Shown in pieces: positions 18,970 through 27,947 of a DNA stretch of 49,236 bases. Source of the DNA: Nostoc sp. GT001 (GTDB lineage: Bacteria; Cyanobacteriota; Cyanobacteriia; Cyanobacteriales; Nostocaceae); the NCBI RefSeq assembly GCF_030382115.1, contig NZ_JAUDRJ010000003.1, positions 5,082,364 to 5,131,599 of the forward strand, read 5' to 3'. Position 1 is the stretch's first letter. Each line of letters begins with the position of its first letter. Made by a program: the position numbers and the translations under genes. The notes under the pieces were generated by a model. That model had not been told where the DNA came from. It saw only the letters and a program-made list of their open reading frames with translations, and searched no databases.

Positions 18970-20589
18970 ATGCAAGAAGGAAGCTTTATTTGGAGTCATC
19001 TGGAAAAACAGCATCGCACGGTTGGCAAATGGATTGATTGGGTATGGCTAATAGTATTGCTGTTGGCAGCAGTATTACTGTTTAGCATCAATCTGGGAGG
19101 GTTGCCGCTGCGAGATTGGGATGAAGGTACTGTGGCACAGGTTGCTCGTGAAATTTGGCACGCCCCAGCAGGTTCAATGCGTTGGCTTTACCCAACGTTA
19201 GGAGGCGAACCATATCACAACAAGCCGCCTTTGATGCATTTGCTAATAGCTTGGGCTTATTCTCTAGGAGGCGAAAATGAGTTGACAACGCGCCTACCTG
19301 GAGCAATTTTAACAGCAACATCTGTACCTTTACTGTATTGCATTGCTCGAGAGATATTTCGCCAACGTTGGGCTGCTATTTATAGCGCCTTGATTTACCT
19401 AACAATGCTACCCGTGGTACGTCATGGGCGGTTAGCAATGTTAGATGGGGCGATGGTAAGTTTTTTGATGGTGATGATGTTGTGCGTGTTGCGATCGCGC
19501 CGAGATTTACGCTATTGTCTTGGTGTTGGTATTAGCTTTGGGTTTATTTGTTTAACTCAAGGACTGCTAGGTGTATTACTCGGTGCGATCGCAATTGTAT
19601 TTCTGTTTTGGGATACGCCACGACTGCTCACTTGTTACTATCTCTGGATCGCAATCTTAATCGGCATTCTACCTGTAGCTGGTTGGTATGGTGCCCAACT
19701 AATTCGCTATGGTTATACTTTCGCCCAAATTGGTATTGCCAACCCATCACTAGGCCGAATTGGCTCAGTTGTAGAAGGTAATTCTGAACCACCTTGGTAC
19801 TATGTGATTGAACTTCTCAAATACACATGGCCGTGGTTATTATTCTTACCACAAACTGTCCGCTTAACCTGGGAAAATCGCAACCTTAGCTGGGCAAAAC
19901 TAGTAATGGCGTGGAGTGGGGTTTATCTGCTGGTAATTTCCTTCATGATTACCAAAGTTCCCTGGTATCTATTCCCGATTTACCCTAGTTTAGCTTTAGC
20001 TTTTGGTATCCAATTATCAGAAACGGAAAATTCGCCTTTACTCTCATCTTATCCCCGTGCTTGGGTTGCTGGTTTGGCAATACTTGCTGTGGCTGCTTCT
20101 GCTGGTAGTATTTATTTCAGTTCGGGTACAACACCAAAAACAGACTTACAACTGATTTTTGCCGCAGTAGCTTTAACTATGACTTTAGCAGCCATATTGG
20201 CAGAACGAGGCGACGGACAATTTCTGAAGATTTTGTTTTGGGGAAGTTATATTTCGCTGCTACTGTTAATGAAATCTAACTACTGGGTTTGGGAATTATC
20301 TGAAGCCTATCCAGTTAAACCAGTCGCCGCTATGATTGTAAGGGCAAATCCAGCGACGAGGAAGATTTACACATCTTTTCCCTACCATCGTCCCTCGTTG
20401 GATTATTATAGCGATCGCATCATAATTCCCGCTTCTGTTGGTGAACTGGAATATTATTGGCACTACAACGGCCAACCCTACTTCCTGCTTAATGTATCTG
20501 ATTTCAACAATCTTCAACTAGAGTCCATGAAGCTAATTGACCAAGCTGAAGGTTGGAAGTTAGTCACAAAAGATACTAATCGGCTGTAA
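18970..20589 (+). CDS. Glycosyltransferase family 39 (ArnT/PMT-like) membrane protein
   Basis: A 539-residue polytopic protein with about 11-12 hydrophobic helices. The first large loop carries LGGLPLRDWDEGTVAQVARE, the acidic Asp/Glu motif typical of polyprenyl-phosphate-sugar-dependent GT-C glycosyltransferases, followed by YHNKPPLMHLL and RLPGAILTA, both typical of the ArnT/GT39 group. These enzymes transfer sugars from lipid carriers to proteins or lipids on the outer face of the membrane. The acceptor is unknown. ATG at 18970 follows a purine-rich CCAGAGAAT. The gene stands alone, with a hairpin 110 bp downstream. Confidence 0.85.
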   Translation: MQEGSFIWSHLEKQHRTVGKWIDWVWLIVLLLAAVLLFSINLGGLPLRDWDEGTVAQVAREIWHAPAGSMRWLYPTLGGEPYHNKPPLMHLLIAWAYSLGGENELTTRLPGAILTATSVPLLYCIAREIFRQRWAAIYSALIYLTMLPVVRHGRLAMLDGAMVSFLMVMMLCVLRSRRDLRYCLGVGISFGFICLTQGLLGVLLGAIAIVFLFWDTPRLLTCYYLWIAILIGILPVAGWYGAQLIRYGYTFAQIGIANPSLGRIGSVVEGNSEPPWYYVIELLKYTWPWLLFLPQTVRLTWENRNLSWAKLVMAWSGVYLLVISFMITKVPWYLFPIYPSLALAFGIQLSETENSPLLSSYPRAWVAGLAILAVAASAGSIYFSSGTTPKTDLQLIFAAVALTMTLAAILAERGDGQFLKILFWGSYISLLLLMKSNYWVWELSEAYPVKPVAAMIVRANPATRKIYTSFPYHRPSLDYYSDRIIIPASVGELEYYWHYNGQPYFLLNVSDFNNLQLESMKLIDQAEGWKLVTKDTNRL

Positions 20590-20690
20590 ATGTAATGTGG
20601 GGCATTGGGCACTTGTACTGAGCCTGTTGAAGTATTGAGGATTGGGCATTAGACATCTCAGAAATTAATTATTCGTTGCCTAAAACTTTT

Positions 20691-20719
20691 GTAGAGACAT
20701 AGCACTGCTACGTCTCTAC
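20691..20719. repeat. Hairpin-forming dispersed repeat
   Basis: GTAGAGACATAG, a 5-base loop and CTACGTCTCTAC form a 12-bp stem with one mismatched or wobble pair. It lies between the stops of two convergent genes and could act as a terminator, but palindromes of this type are widely dispersed in Nostoc genomes, so it may simply be a repeat. Confidence 0.55.
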
Positions 20720-20763
20720 AAACATTTTCACTCCTATGTCTATGAAGCATTTTCAAACAACCT

Positions 20764-21333
20764 CTAAGGCCAAGGATTCGCAGGTGTGCTATTGATGTAA
20801 ACCCAATAGCGTGCAGGCGGAGACTGCGCTAAACCGTTTATGTAGTCATAGGCTTCTGCCCAAAAACTCCATCCAGCGAAAAAACCAGTGCCATCATGGA
20901 ATTCTGCTATCCGATATCCAGAAGTACCACGAACAATTTGTCCTACGACGTTGCATATCCTATTTGCAACTGCTAGAGATGTTAATTGCGTTCCTTGGAC
21001 ATTAGGAATCACCAACACACTACCGCCAGACCAAGAAGCTGCGGTCGAACCGCCAGGTGTTAAGTAGGATGGAGGAAGACCTAATGGTGCTGGCAATAGA
21101 GGGTTCTTTTTAATGCAGAGCAGTGAGCGATATTCGTTAATACTAGTGTCACCTATATAAGGATTAGTGCCACCATCCGAACCGAACAAAACATAGGTTT
21201 TGCCGCCAAGCGGTAAAGGGCTTCCTAACACTCTCCAAGTCATTGCAGTAGGATTGGCTTGAGCCGCAGAGATTGAAACAGTCATCATTAATCCAACTGT
21301 TGCAATACTTGTTGCTAAGATTTTTTTAAACAT
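20764..21333 (-). CDS. Exported protein of unknown function
   Basis: A 189-residue protein with a clear Sec signal peptide: basic MFKK, a hydrophobic core to about residue 22 and a predicted cleavage after SISAAQA. The mature part is rich in Gly, Pro, Ser and Trp, with two cysteines (LLCIKK and NRICNVVG) that might form a disulphide. I see no recognised domain. The later segment GTSGYRIAEFHDGTGFFAGW and the aromatic C-terminus suggest a compact extracellular or periplasmic domain. It is a single gene with AT-rich DNA upstream and converges on the glycosyltransferase gene. Confidence 0.7.
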   Translation of the reverse strand: MFKKILATSIATVGLMMTVSISAAQANPTAMTWRVLGSPLPLGGKTYVLFGSDGGTNPYIGDTSINEYRSLLCIKKNPLLPAPLGLPPSYLTPGGSTAASWSGGSVLVIPNVQGTQLTSLAVANRICNVVGQIVRGTSGYRIAEFHDGTGFFAGWSFWAEAYDYINGLAQSPPARYWVYINSTPANPWP

Positions 21334-21567
21334 GGTTTTTTAAACTGATATAAAGTGGTATTATTGATGGTATTTTTACCATCTTTAGCTCTATATTTAA
21401 CAATAAAGTCAGTAATTTATCGGTAATTTGATTTTTATCAAATCAAAATTAATATTTCTATATTTAACTACTAAAATTACTTAGTACCTTGGTGAATTAT
21501 GTGACGTTTTTGTATTATTTCTCAAATAGATAAATGCAGTTTTATCCCGAATATCACTGTTATACAG

Positions 21568-21680
21568 GCAGGATGGTTTCATCCGAAAAAAGAAAAATAC
21601 ATAAGTCTTGAGTTCTTGTTTTTTGTCCAGGCTTTGAAACTCAGTTTTAGTTTTTCTCTGCTTGTATGAAACCACCCTGC
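21568..21680. mobile_element. Candidate MITE with 15-bp terminal inverted repeats
   Basis: GCAGGATGGTTTCAT at 21568-21582 and ATGAAACCACCCTGC at 21666-21680 are inverted repeats matching at 14 of 15 positions, 113 bp end to end. The outer CAGGGTGG and the A-rich stretch that follows resemble the ends of the ISAs1-family element at 39753-41043. No convincing target duplication was seen. Confidence 0.4.
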
Positions 21681-21876
21681 TTTAACCTTTTCCCTTTTCC
21701 GACGAGAGTGCAAAAAGCACTTTTGCAAGAGACTTTATGAGCTGCGCTCACAAGGAACAATGAAAATGTCTTTTCCTCTTGCCTTCTCCCTTGGCGCTAG
21801 CCTCTCCCTTTGGGAGAAGGGGAGACGCTAAAAGCGATCTGCCTCCTGCCTTATTTTCAAGGCAGGTCTAATATAA

Positions 21877-21914
21877 AACCGTGTCCTATTTGGGGTAATA
21901 AGACACGGTTTTAT
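21877..21914 (-). terminator. Strong hairpin downstream of the zinc-ribbon gene
   Basis: AAAACCGTGTC and GACACGGTTTT form an 11-bp perfect stem with a 16-base loop. It lies about 65 bp past the stop of the minus-strand gene at 21980-22366 and ends in a T-rich run in either direction, as expected for a Rho-independent terminator. Confidence 0.6.
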
Positions 21915-21979
21915 CAGAGTATTTAGTTATAATATTACAAAAATCAAAGTAGAATTTGATTTATACAAAAGTAATCGAT

Positions 21980-22366
21980 TTACTGGGATTTGTTTCCTGG
22001 TTCATTAACTTTCTCTGTTGTGGGAAGGATTTGGCGATCGTAACTTGTCTTTTCTTGGGTCAAAGCGATCGCACTAAAGAAAATGGCACTACCTACAGCC
22101 AAGGCTACCATCGGACGCTTGAGTAGAATAAAATCTCTGATAATCCTCGCTAAAGGTCGGCTTTGACGACGTAGCGACGAAGACATCATCAATTGTCTCC
22201 AAGTAAACGGATCGCGGACATAATGACCACTTTGGCAAACTACTAGCCTTTCCTGGCAATAGGGACAGCAAAACAAGCCCATGCGTGTTTTAACTGGTTT
22301 AGGCGTAGCATTTCTTTGGCAAATTGGGCAAGTAACATAATGATTATCAAAAGTGTGTATATTCAT
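21980..22366 (-). CDS. Small zinc-ribbon membrane protein, unknown function
   Basis: A 128-residue protein. The N-terminal third has two CxxC pairs (CPICQ and CPYCQ), an arrangement that typically binds zinc. A middle basic region (SSLRRQSRPLARIIRD) precedes one membrane helix (RPMVALAVGSAIFFSAIAL, about 90-108) and a short polar tail. This predicts a membrane-anchored protein with a cytosolic zinc ribbon. I do not recognise the family. It is a single gene, divergent from the ClC gene, with a hairpin terminator downstream. Confidence 0.65.
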   Translation of the reverse strand: MNIHTFDNHYVTCPICQRNATPKPVKTRMGLFCCPYCQERLVVCQSGHYVRDPFTWRQLMMSSSLRRQSRPLARIIRDFILLKRPMVALAVGSAIFFSAIALTQEKTSYDRQILPTTEKVNEPGNKSQ

Positions 22367-22845
22367 TTACCTCGTCCGCCTAGTCCACTTACTCGCTCTA
22401 TAACAATAGCTATATTGAATTGGGGTCAATCAATGTACGATCTGATATCAGGCATCAATCATACATACATTCTATTACTACCAAGGATGCCTCAATAGTC
22501 GCAACACGAGTATAGCTAGATTTAAACAAGGATGACTCATGATTAATGTTTACAGGTACTTCCACCCAACCAAAAAACTTTGTTATCTCTATAAAAAATA
22601 GTGTTGGTGCCCACTCGCACCCCACTAGCCGCAGCTACGCTCAACTTAGGCATCGCTGACCCTTAAATAATAATTGTCTCTCATTTAACCATTCTCCCCA
22701 CACAAATTTTGCACAATGACATTTTTAGCTAAAGCTTTGTAAGTTAAGCAAATAAAGTCTACTTGTCCGGTTGCTAAATAATGGCTCACAATGATAAGTA
22801 ACAGATAAAAATTTAAATTTTTTCTTACATTTACCCCGCCTCTCA
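22367..22845. other. Divergent intergenic region
   Basis: This 479-bp spacer lies between the zinc-ribbon gene and the ClC gene. A short inverted motif (GGTGCCCACTCGCACCCC) lies at about 22607-22624. I see no gene, clear promoter or RNA. Confidence 0.45.
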
Positions 22846-24752
22846 ATGACTCTCTTGCCTCCCACTCAACTGAGGAAGGTAACGGAACAACCTGCCTTTC
22901 CTACACCTTCCGCTCGTTTAGCTCACCTAATTAATCGTTTTCAGCCATCCCCAGAAACAGTTGTGCTGTTTTTAGCCATGCTGATTGGCGGTGGTACTGG
23001 TATGGGTGTAGTCACCTTTCACTATTTAATCCAGTTGGTTCACCAGCTTGATGCTGGAAAATTTAATGGGTCAAATTGGCGCCTGGGGTGCTTGGACTTT
23101 AGCCTGCGTTCCCACCCTTGGCGGATTAATTGTTGGCTTGATGCGCTGGCGCACTCAAGACTTTGGCCCTGGACTTTCATCTCTCATCGCCGCCTCTCAG
23201 GGAAAAGAGATTAGGCGACCACTACGACTCAGTTAGCAAAATGCTGGCCGCATCTGTTTCTTTAGGGAGCGGTGCTTCTTTGGGGCCAGAAGGGCCGAGT
23301 GTCGAAATTGGCGCAAATTTTGGCATGTTGTTCTCTGTGATCCTCAATGTATCTCAAGAACGACAACGTTTGCTATTGGGTGCTGGCGCTGCGGCGGGAC
23401 TTGCTGCGGGATTTAATGCCCCCATCGCTGGAGTATTTTTTGCTCTAGAAGTAGTGATGGGAGCGACATCTTTCGCTACTTCTGCTGTAAGTGTGGTGCT
23501 GTTAGCAGCGGTGGTAGCAGCATTAATTGCCCAAATTGGTTTGGGGGCCCAACCTGCTTTTGATTTACCTGTTTACCAAGTTCGCAGTCCTTTGGAATTA
23601 CCTCTTTACCTTGGCTTAGGTTTAGGGGCCAGCCTCGTTTCTCTGGCTTATACTCAATCAATTCGGGGAGCAAAAGCTTGCTTTGCTGGGAAAGTTCCAG
23701 GTTTTGCCTTTTTGGGACGAATTCCTGACCCGATTCATCCAATTATTGGCGGTGCAATTATTGGCGCAGTTGCTTTGCAGTTTCCGCAAATTCTAGGTGT
23801 CGGTTATGAAACTGTAGAAGCAATGCTTCAAGATGTGGAGTTTCCACTCTACTTATTGGTGATGTTGTTGGTGGTGAAGTTATTGATGACTGCAATTAGT
23901 GCAGGTAGTGGTTTCATCGGTGGTTTGTTTGCACCAGCAATGTTTTTAGGTGCTTCTTTTGGATCGGCTTATGCCAAAATGTTAGCCGTAGCATTCCCGA
24001 CAATTTGCGATCAAATGGCGGCTCCCCCAGCTTACGCAATGGTGGGAATGGCAGCAGTGCTAGCTGCTAGTGTGAGAGCGCCGTTAACGGCTATTTTAAT
24101 GCTGTTTGAATTAACCCGTGACTATCGAATTGTTTTACCGTTGATGGCAGCTGTGGGTTTAAGTGTTTGGTTAGTAGAAAGGATTAAACCAACTTTTAAC
24201 TCTAACTCTAATCTACAACAAATTGGTCTTTCAGAATTGAAAGATGAACAAGCGGAAATTGTGCAGCAAATTTTGGTAGAAGATGCCATGTATCCCTGTC
24301 CCAAAAAGTTACCTGCAACTCTGGGAGTATTAGATGCCGCTGTAGAAATGACCCGCGATCGCGTCCGTAGTGCTTTAGTATTTGATGAAGCAGAGCAATT
24401 AGTTGGTATACTTTCTTTGGAAGATATTAACCGTGCCCTTGCTATTTGGCAAACATACCCAAATTCTCTAACTGAAATTCCTGATAATTTATCCAGTCAA
24501 ACCCTCATAGACATTTGTACTACTGAAATTCTCTATGCATGGCAAGATGAACTTTTATCTGAGGCTTTAGACCGAATGAGTCTTCGAGGTTTACATCAAT
24601 TACCAGTGGTAGCACGAGACCAACCCGATCGCATTTTGGGTTTATTAGAAAAAGAGCAAATTGCATTAACCTGTAATTTAGCAGTCACGCGCAAGGCTCT
24701 TCGCCACTATTTACCAGTCTTACCTACTACAGATATAGTCATTAGTCATTAG
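22846..24752 (+). pseudogene. ClC-family chloride channel/transporter with CBS domains, two frameshifts
   Basis: Three overlapping frames together encode one ClC protein. Segment 1 (22846-23049) ends in ...FHYLIQLVHQL. Segment 2 (23051-23230) reads MLENLMGQIGAWGAW through GLSSLIAASQGKEI. Segment 3 (23232-24752) carries SLGSGASLGPEGPSVEIG, with the selectivity-filter serine and gating glutamate, then NAPIAGVFFALE and GSGFIGGLFAPAMFL, and ends in a CBS pair. Removing one base near 23050 and one near 23231 restores a continuous protein of about 634 residues. The family moves chloride across membranes, often as a Cl-/H+ exchanger, with CBS domains sensing nucleotides. Either the gene is newly inactivated or both bases are sequence errors; the downstream part shows no decay. 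Confidence 0.82.
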
Positions 24753-24963
24753 TCATTAGTCACTTGTACTGAGCGTAATCGTAAAGCCTGCGGCATAGCT
24801 TCGCTTCGGGTGTAGCCTCTCGTAGAGAAGTATTGGTCATTAGTCATTGGTCATTATTTTTCACAAAGGACAAATGACACTTGACTAATGACTGTTTGTA
24901 GTCATTGCTTTTCACAAAGGACAAATGACAACGGACAAAGGACAACGGAGAATTGACTAATGA
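24752..24963. repeat. Heptamer tandem repeats and dispersed palindrome
   Basis: Short runs of TAGTCAT/TGGTCAT units flank a dispersed palindromic segment (about 24775-24832, ending CTCTCGTAGAGAAGTATTGG). Related words (ACAAATGACA, GGACAAAGGACAACGG) occur in the second half. This is typical of short tandemly repeated repetitive sequences of heterocystous cyanobacteria. It lies between the stops of convergent genes. Confidence 0.7.
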
Positions 24964-24970
24964 CCATTTA

Positions 24971-25384
24971 TTAAGCCGTGGCTTCTATGGCTTCATCACC
25001 TTCGCGATCTTCTGGATCTACCTGTCTCAGACGAATGTGTTTTTTGCCTAAAGTAATCAGAAACTCATCTCCTGGTTTAAGATTCATCTGTTTTGTATAA
25101 GCTGAACCTATAAGTAAGTTACCATTCGATTGCACACTAATTCTATAACTAGCACTACGTCCACCACGGCCATTAGCGCTGGGTGTACTGTCTAACTGAA
25201 TGCCTTCAGCATCAATTAGGGCATTTAAGAACTTCATCATATTGACGCGTTCTATACCATTTTTGGTAACGGTATAGTAGCCGCACTTCTTAGCTTTGTC
25301 TTCTTTGCTCTCGTTCTCTAGCTCTTTGACTTTTTTGAGCAGTTCTTCGCCGAGTAAGGGTTCAATTTTTTTCTGTTTAGGCAT
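24971..25384 (-). CDS. Cyanobacterial AbrB-family transcriptional regulator (CyAbrB)
   Basis: A 137-residue protein starting MPKQKKIEPLLGEELLKKV at ATG 25384. The N-terminal half is the cyanobacteria-specific part (KCGYYTVTKNGIERV, FLNALIDAEGI). The C-terminal half has the AbrB-like swapped-hairpin region, with SYRISVQSNGNLLIGSAYT and LKPGDEFLITLGKKHIRL. CyAbrB proteins are DNA-binding global regulators of carbon and nitrogen metabolism and, in Anabaena, heterocyst functions. In this subgroup the AbrB domain is at the C-terminus, the reverse of Bacillus AbrB. A heptamer-rich spacer separates it from the Rrf2 gene on the other strand. Confidence 0.88.
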   Translation of the reverse strand: MPKQKKIEPLLGEELLKKVKELENESKEDKAKKCGYYTVTKNGIERVNMMKFLNALIDAEGIQLDSTPSANGRGGRSASYRISVQSNGNLLIGSAYTKQMNLKPGDEFLITLGKKHIRLRQVDPEDREGDEAIEATA

Positions 25385-25853
25385 CAACTTAGGTCGAAAA
25401 TGAATGTTTGAAGTGTTTGAATCGATTTTATTTTAGCTGAGGTTGAGCTAACAGGAACATAATCCTTTAGTTTTTATCTCAACCTAGCCAAGTATATTAC
25501 ACTCAGATGCACAATTGTTATGCCATTACCAATATTGACAAGACAATCTATTTGAGAAAATGCTGGCAATGCTGATAACTATATATATAGTTTGTGAATT
25601 CCTGCTAGACTATATAAGTTTTAAGTTTTCTAAACTAACGCTCTAAAGGTTGTCTATTTCTTAAGGATGAGAACTGAGTCACAGAATGATAAGCAAAACT
25701 GATCCTTAGTCATTGGTCAATGGTAATTAGTCATTGGTTATTTAGAAACGACAAACTAAAGAAGTCTCAGAGTCGGAAGCCGACCATCAGAATTTCTTTT
25801 CAGAGAGATGCAGTGCCAACAAAGACAAAAGACAAACAACAAAGCTTGCCAAA
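25385..25853. other. Divergent regulatory region between cyAbrB and rrf2-like genes
   Basis: This 469-bp spacer lies between two divergent regulator genes and must carry both promoters. TAGTCATTGGTCAATGG-type heptamers occur at 25708-25742. An AT-rich tract around 25578-25620 (ATATATATAG) may be part of a promoter or upstream element. No operator was assigned. Confidence 0.45.
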
Positions 25854-26294
25854 ATGAAATTAACTACCAGAGGACACTATAGTGTGAAGGCATTGCTAGA
25901 TTTAAGTTTACAGCCAAGATATGGGCCTGCATCTGTGAGAGCGATCGCAAAACGCCAAGATATTCCAGCTCCTTACCTCGAAAAACTACTAATAGAAATG
26001 CGTCGTGCGTCAATAGTTAAATCAATTCGTGGTAGCATCGGCGGATATCAATTGGCAAGAGAGCCTGCACAAATATCTATAGGAGAAATCTTAGAAGCTG
26101 TTGGCGAGACTAGCCATTTACCTCATCACACCCCAGCACCTACACAAGCTGAAGATTGGGTAACGTTTAGCCTCTGGCAGAGACTCAACCAAAAACTCAA
26201 AGAAGCTTTATACAGTATTACTCTGGCAGACCTTTATTACGATGCTCGGAGTCGGCAAGCTTCCCTTGGAGAAGAAGCTAGTTTTGTGGTTTAG
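25854..26294 (+). CDS. Rrf2-family transcriptional regulator
   Basis: A 146-residue winged-helix regulator: MKLTTRGHYSVKALLDLS is the Rrf2 opening, followed by SVRAIAKRQDIPAPYLEKLL (recognition helix region) and SIRGSIGGYQLAR (wing). The C-terminus ends in LADLYYDARSRQA. IscR and NsrR relatives bind iron-sulphur clusters through three cysteines; this protein has no cysteine, so it should work without such a cluster, as CymR-type members do. It is 57 bp upstream of cbiB on the same strand, separated by a short TTGACT-type repeat, so the two may be co-transcribed. Confidence 0.88.
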   Translation: MKLTTRGHYSVKALLDLSLQPRYGPASVRAIAKRQDIPAPYLEKLLIEMRRASIVKSIRGSIGGYQLAREPAQISIGEILEAVGETSHLPHHTPAPTQAEDWVTFSLWQRLNQKLKEALYSITLADLYYDARSRQASLGEEASFVV

Positions 26295-26351
26295 TCAAGA
26301 GTCAATAGTCAAAATATTGACCCTTGACTTCTAACCCAAGACTTGCGACTT

Positions 26352-27326
26352 ATGACTAATAATATCTATATCTTAATAATTGCAGCATTTTTAGATTATT
26401 TAATTGGCGATCCTTGGGATTGGCCTCATCCAGTGCAAGTTATGGGGTGGGTAATTTCTCGCCTAACCAAATTTTTTCTCCAATTGTGTCAAAATTCTCT
26501 AACACAACGCCTAGCTGGAATTGTACTAGGTATTATCTTGATAATTGGTAGCGGTCTTGTTGGCTTTTTGATGATTCAAATTGCCAGATGGGTTCATCCA
26601 CTCTTAGGAATTGCCATAAATAGCATTCTTTTGGCTAGTTGTTTTGCTGGCAAAAGTTTGCGAGTAGCAGCGGAGGCTGTTTTACAACCTTTAACAGTCG
26701 GAGATTTGGAGAAGGCTCGAAAGATTTTAAGTAATTACGTTGGTCGAGATACCCAAAACCTCTCACAAGCAGAAATTTACCGAGCCGTTTTAGAAACGGT
26801 TGCAGAAAATGCCACAGATGGGGTAATGGCTCCGCTTTTTTATGCAATTGTTGGTGTCTTTATACCAGTTGTGGGGCCAACTCCCTTAGCTTTAGCATAT
26901 AAAGCCAGCAGTACCCTTGATTCAATGGTGGGCTATCGAGAAGCACCCTATACTTATTTAGGATGGTTCTGTGCCCGGTTAGAAGATTATTTGACTTGGC
27001 TACCTTGTCGGTTAACAGTTGTGACTCTGGCACTGCTATCGGGTAAACCGATGCATATTTGGCAAATTTGTCGTCGGGATGCAATTAAAGATCCTAGTCC
27101 CAATTCTGGCTGGAGCGAGTGCGCCTATGCTGCATTTTTAGGTGTGCAGATGGGAGGTACAAATTGGTATCGGGGGGTAGCCAAGTCCAAACCACTGCTA
27201 GGAGATGCTATTTATGCCATTACTGCAACTTCTATTCAGAATGCTTTACAGCTGACTCGATATTGTTTTTTGCTATGGTTAGGGATAGCGATCGCAATAT
27301 TCTTAATGCTCCCAAATAAAATGTAA
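26352..27326 (+). CDS. cbiB: Adenosylcobinamide-phosphate synthase CbiB/CobD
   Basis: A 324-residue polytopic membrane protein. Family motifs include FLDYLIGDPWDWPHPVQVMG, LSNYVGRDTQNL, ETVAENATDGVMAPLFY, YKASSTLDSMVGY and GWSECAYAAFLGVQMGG. It attaches aminopropanol (or its phosphate) to adenosylcobyric acid in the late part of cobalamin synthesis. ATG at 26352 is preferred over an upstream TTG at 26343 because the protein then begins MTNNIYILIIAAFLDYL, as in relatives. It is followed after 84 bp by pyrR; the spacer is a heptamer repeat that can form a hairpin. Confidence 0.93.
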   Translation: MTNNIYILIIAAFLDYLIGDPWDWPHPVQVMGWVISRLTKFFLQLCQNSLTQRLAGIVLGIILIIGSGLVGFLMIQIARWVHPLLGIAINSILLASCFAGKSLRVAAEAVLQPLTVGDLEKARKILSNYVGRDTQNLSQAEIYRAVLETVAENATDGVMAPLFYAIVGVFIPVVGPTPLALAYKASSTLDSMVGYREAPYTYLGWFCARLEDYLTWLPCRLTVVTLALLSGKPMHIWQICRRDAIKDPSPNSGWSECAYAAFLGVQMGGTNWYRGVAKSKPLLGDAIYAITATSIQNALQLTRYCFLLWLGIAIAIFLMLPNKM

Positions 27327-27408
27327 AGTTAGGAGTTAGGAGTTAGGAGTTAAGAGTTAAGAATAAAAACTCCTAACTCTTAACTCATCACTCCTAACTA
27401 ATGACTCG
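27327..27408. repeat. Heptamer repeat forming a hairpin between cbiB and pyrR
   Basis: AGTTAGG units (three) and AGTTAAG units (two) are followed by inverted copies. GAGTTAAGAGTTA at 27347-27359 pairs with TAACTCTTAACTC at 27374-27386, a 13-bp perfect stem with a 14-base loop. It may act as an intergenic processing or termination signal. Its repeat nature suggests it arose by heptamer expansion. Confidence 0.65.
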
Positions 27409-27410
27409 CT

Positions 27411-27947
27411 ATGTCTGCCAAAGTAGTTGAAATTCTCTCATCTGAAGAAATCCGTCGTACCTTGACTCGTCTTGCTTCTCAAATTGTCGAAAGGACGCGT
27501 GATTTGTCTCAACTGGTACTTCTTGGTATTTATACCAGGGGTGCGTTATTAGCCGAATTATTGGCGCGTCAAATTGAGACGCTAGAAGGTGTAGCAGTGT
27601 CAGTCGGCGCTTTGGATATTACATTTTATCGAGATGACCTCGACAAAATTGGATTGCGGACTCCAACGAAAAGCGAAATTCCTTTTGATCTTACCGGGAA
27701 AACGGTTGTACTCGTGGATGATGTGATTTTCAAAGGACGGACGATTCGCGCGGCTTTGAACGCAGTCAACGATTATGGTAGGCCAGAAGTGATTCGTTTA
27801 GCTGTGTTAGTAGACAGAGGCCATCGAGAATTACCAATTCACCCAGATTTTATTGGCAAGAAGTTGCCTACAGCTAAAGAAGAAATTGTCAAAGTTTACC
27901 TACAAAATTGTGATGGACGAGATGCAGTAGAGTTGATTGCAGATTAG
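27411..27947 (+). CDS. pyrR: Bifunctional pyr operon regulator / uracil phosphoribosyltransferase PyrR
   Basis: A 178-residue PRTase-fold protein with the PRPP-binding signature [19 protein letters not shown], plus [20 protein letters not shown] near the N-terminus and [14 protein letters not shown], which is characteristic of PyrR. In Bacillus PyrR binds pyr mRNA in response to UMP and has weak uracil phosphoribosyltransferase activity. In cyanobacteria the RNA-binding role is not established, and no pyr genes are adjacent here. ATG at 27411. Length is normal. Confidence 0.93.
   Translation: MSAKVVEILSSEEIRRTLTRLASQIVERTRDLSQLVLLGIYTRGALLAELLARQIETLEGVAVSVGALDITFYRDDLDKIGLRTPTKSEIPFDLTGKTVVLVDDVIFKGRTIRAALNAVNDYGRPEVIRLAVLVDRGHRELPIHPDFIGKKLPTAKEEIVKVYLQNCDGRDAVELIAD

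Larger units (their letters stand above)
21334..21979. other. Intergenic region with MITE-like element and hairpins
   Basis: This 646-bp spacer contains a candidate MITE (21568-21680), a palindrome-rich segment at 21789-21833 with CTCTCCCTTTGGGAGAAGG, and a strong hairpin at 21877-21914. A 64-codon minus-strand frame at 21481-21675 mostly coincides with the MITE-like element and is not called. Confidence 0.55.

Noticed and set aside
21481..21675. 64-codon minus-strand frame
   Set aside because: Mostly within the inverted-repeat element; low-complexity product with a run of Phe.
22846..24752. Programmed frameshifting in the ClC gene
   Set aside because: The sites near 23050 and 23231 have no slippery run or stimulatory structure that I can see, and ClC genes are not known to use it.
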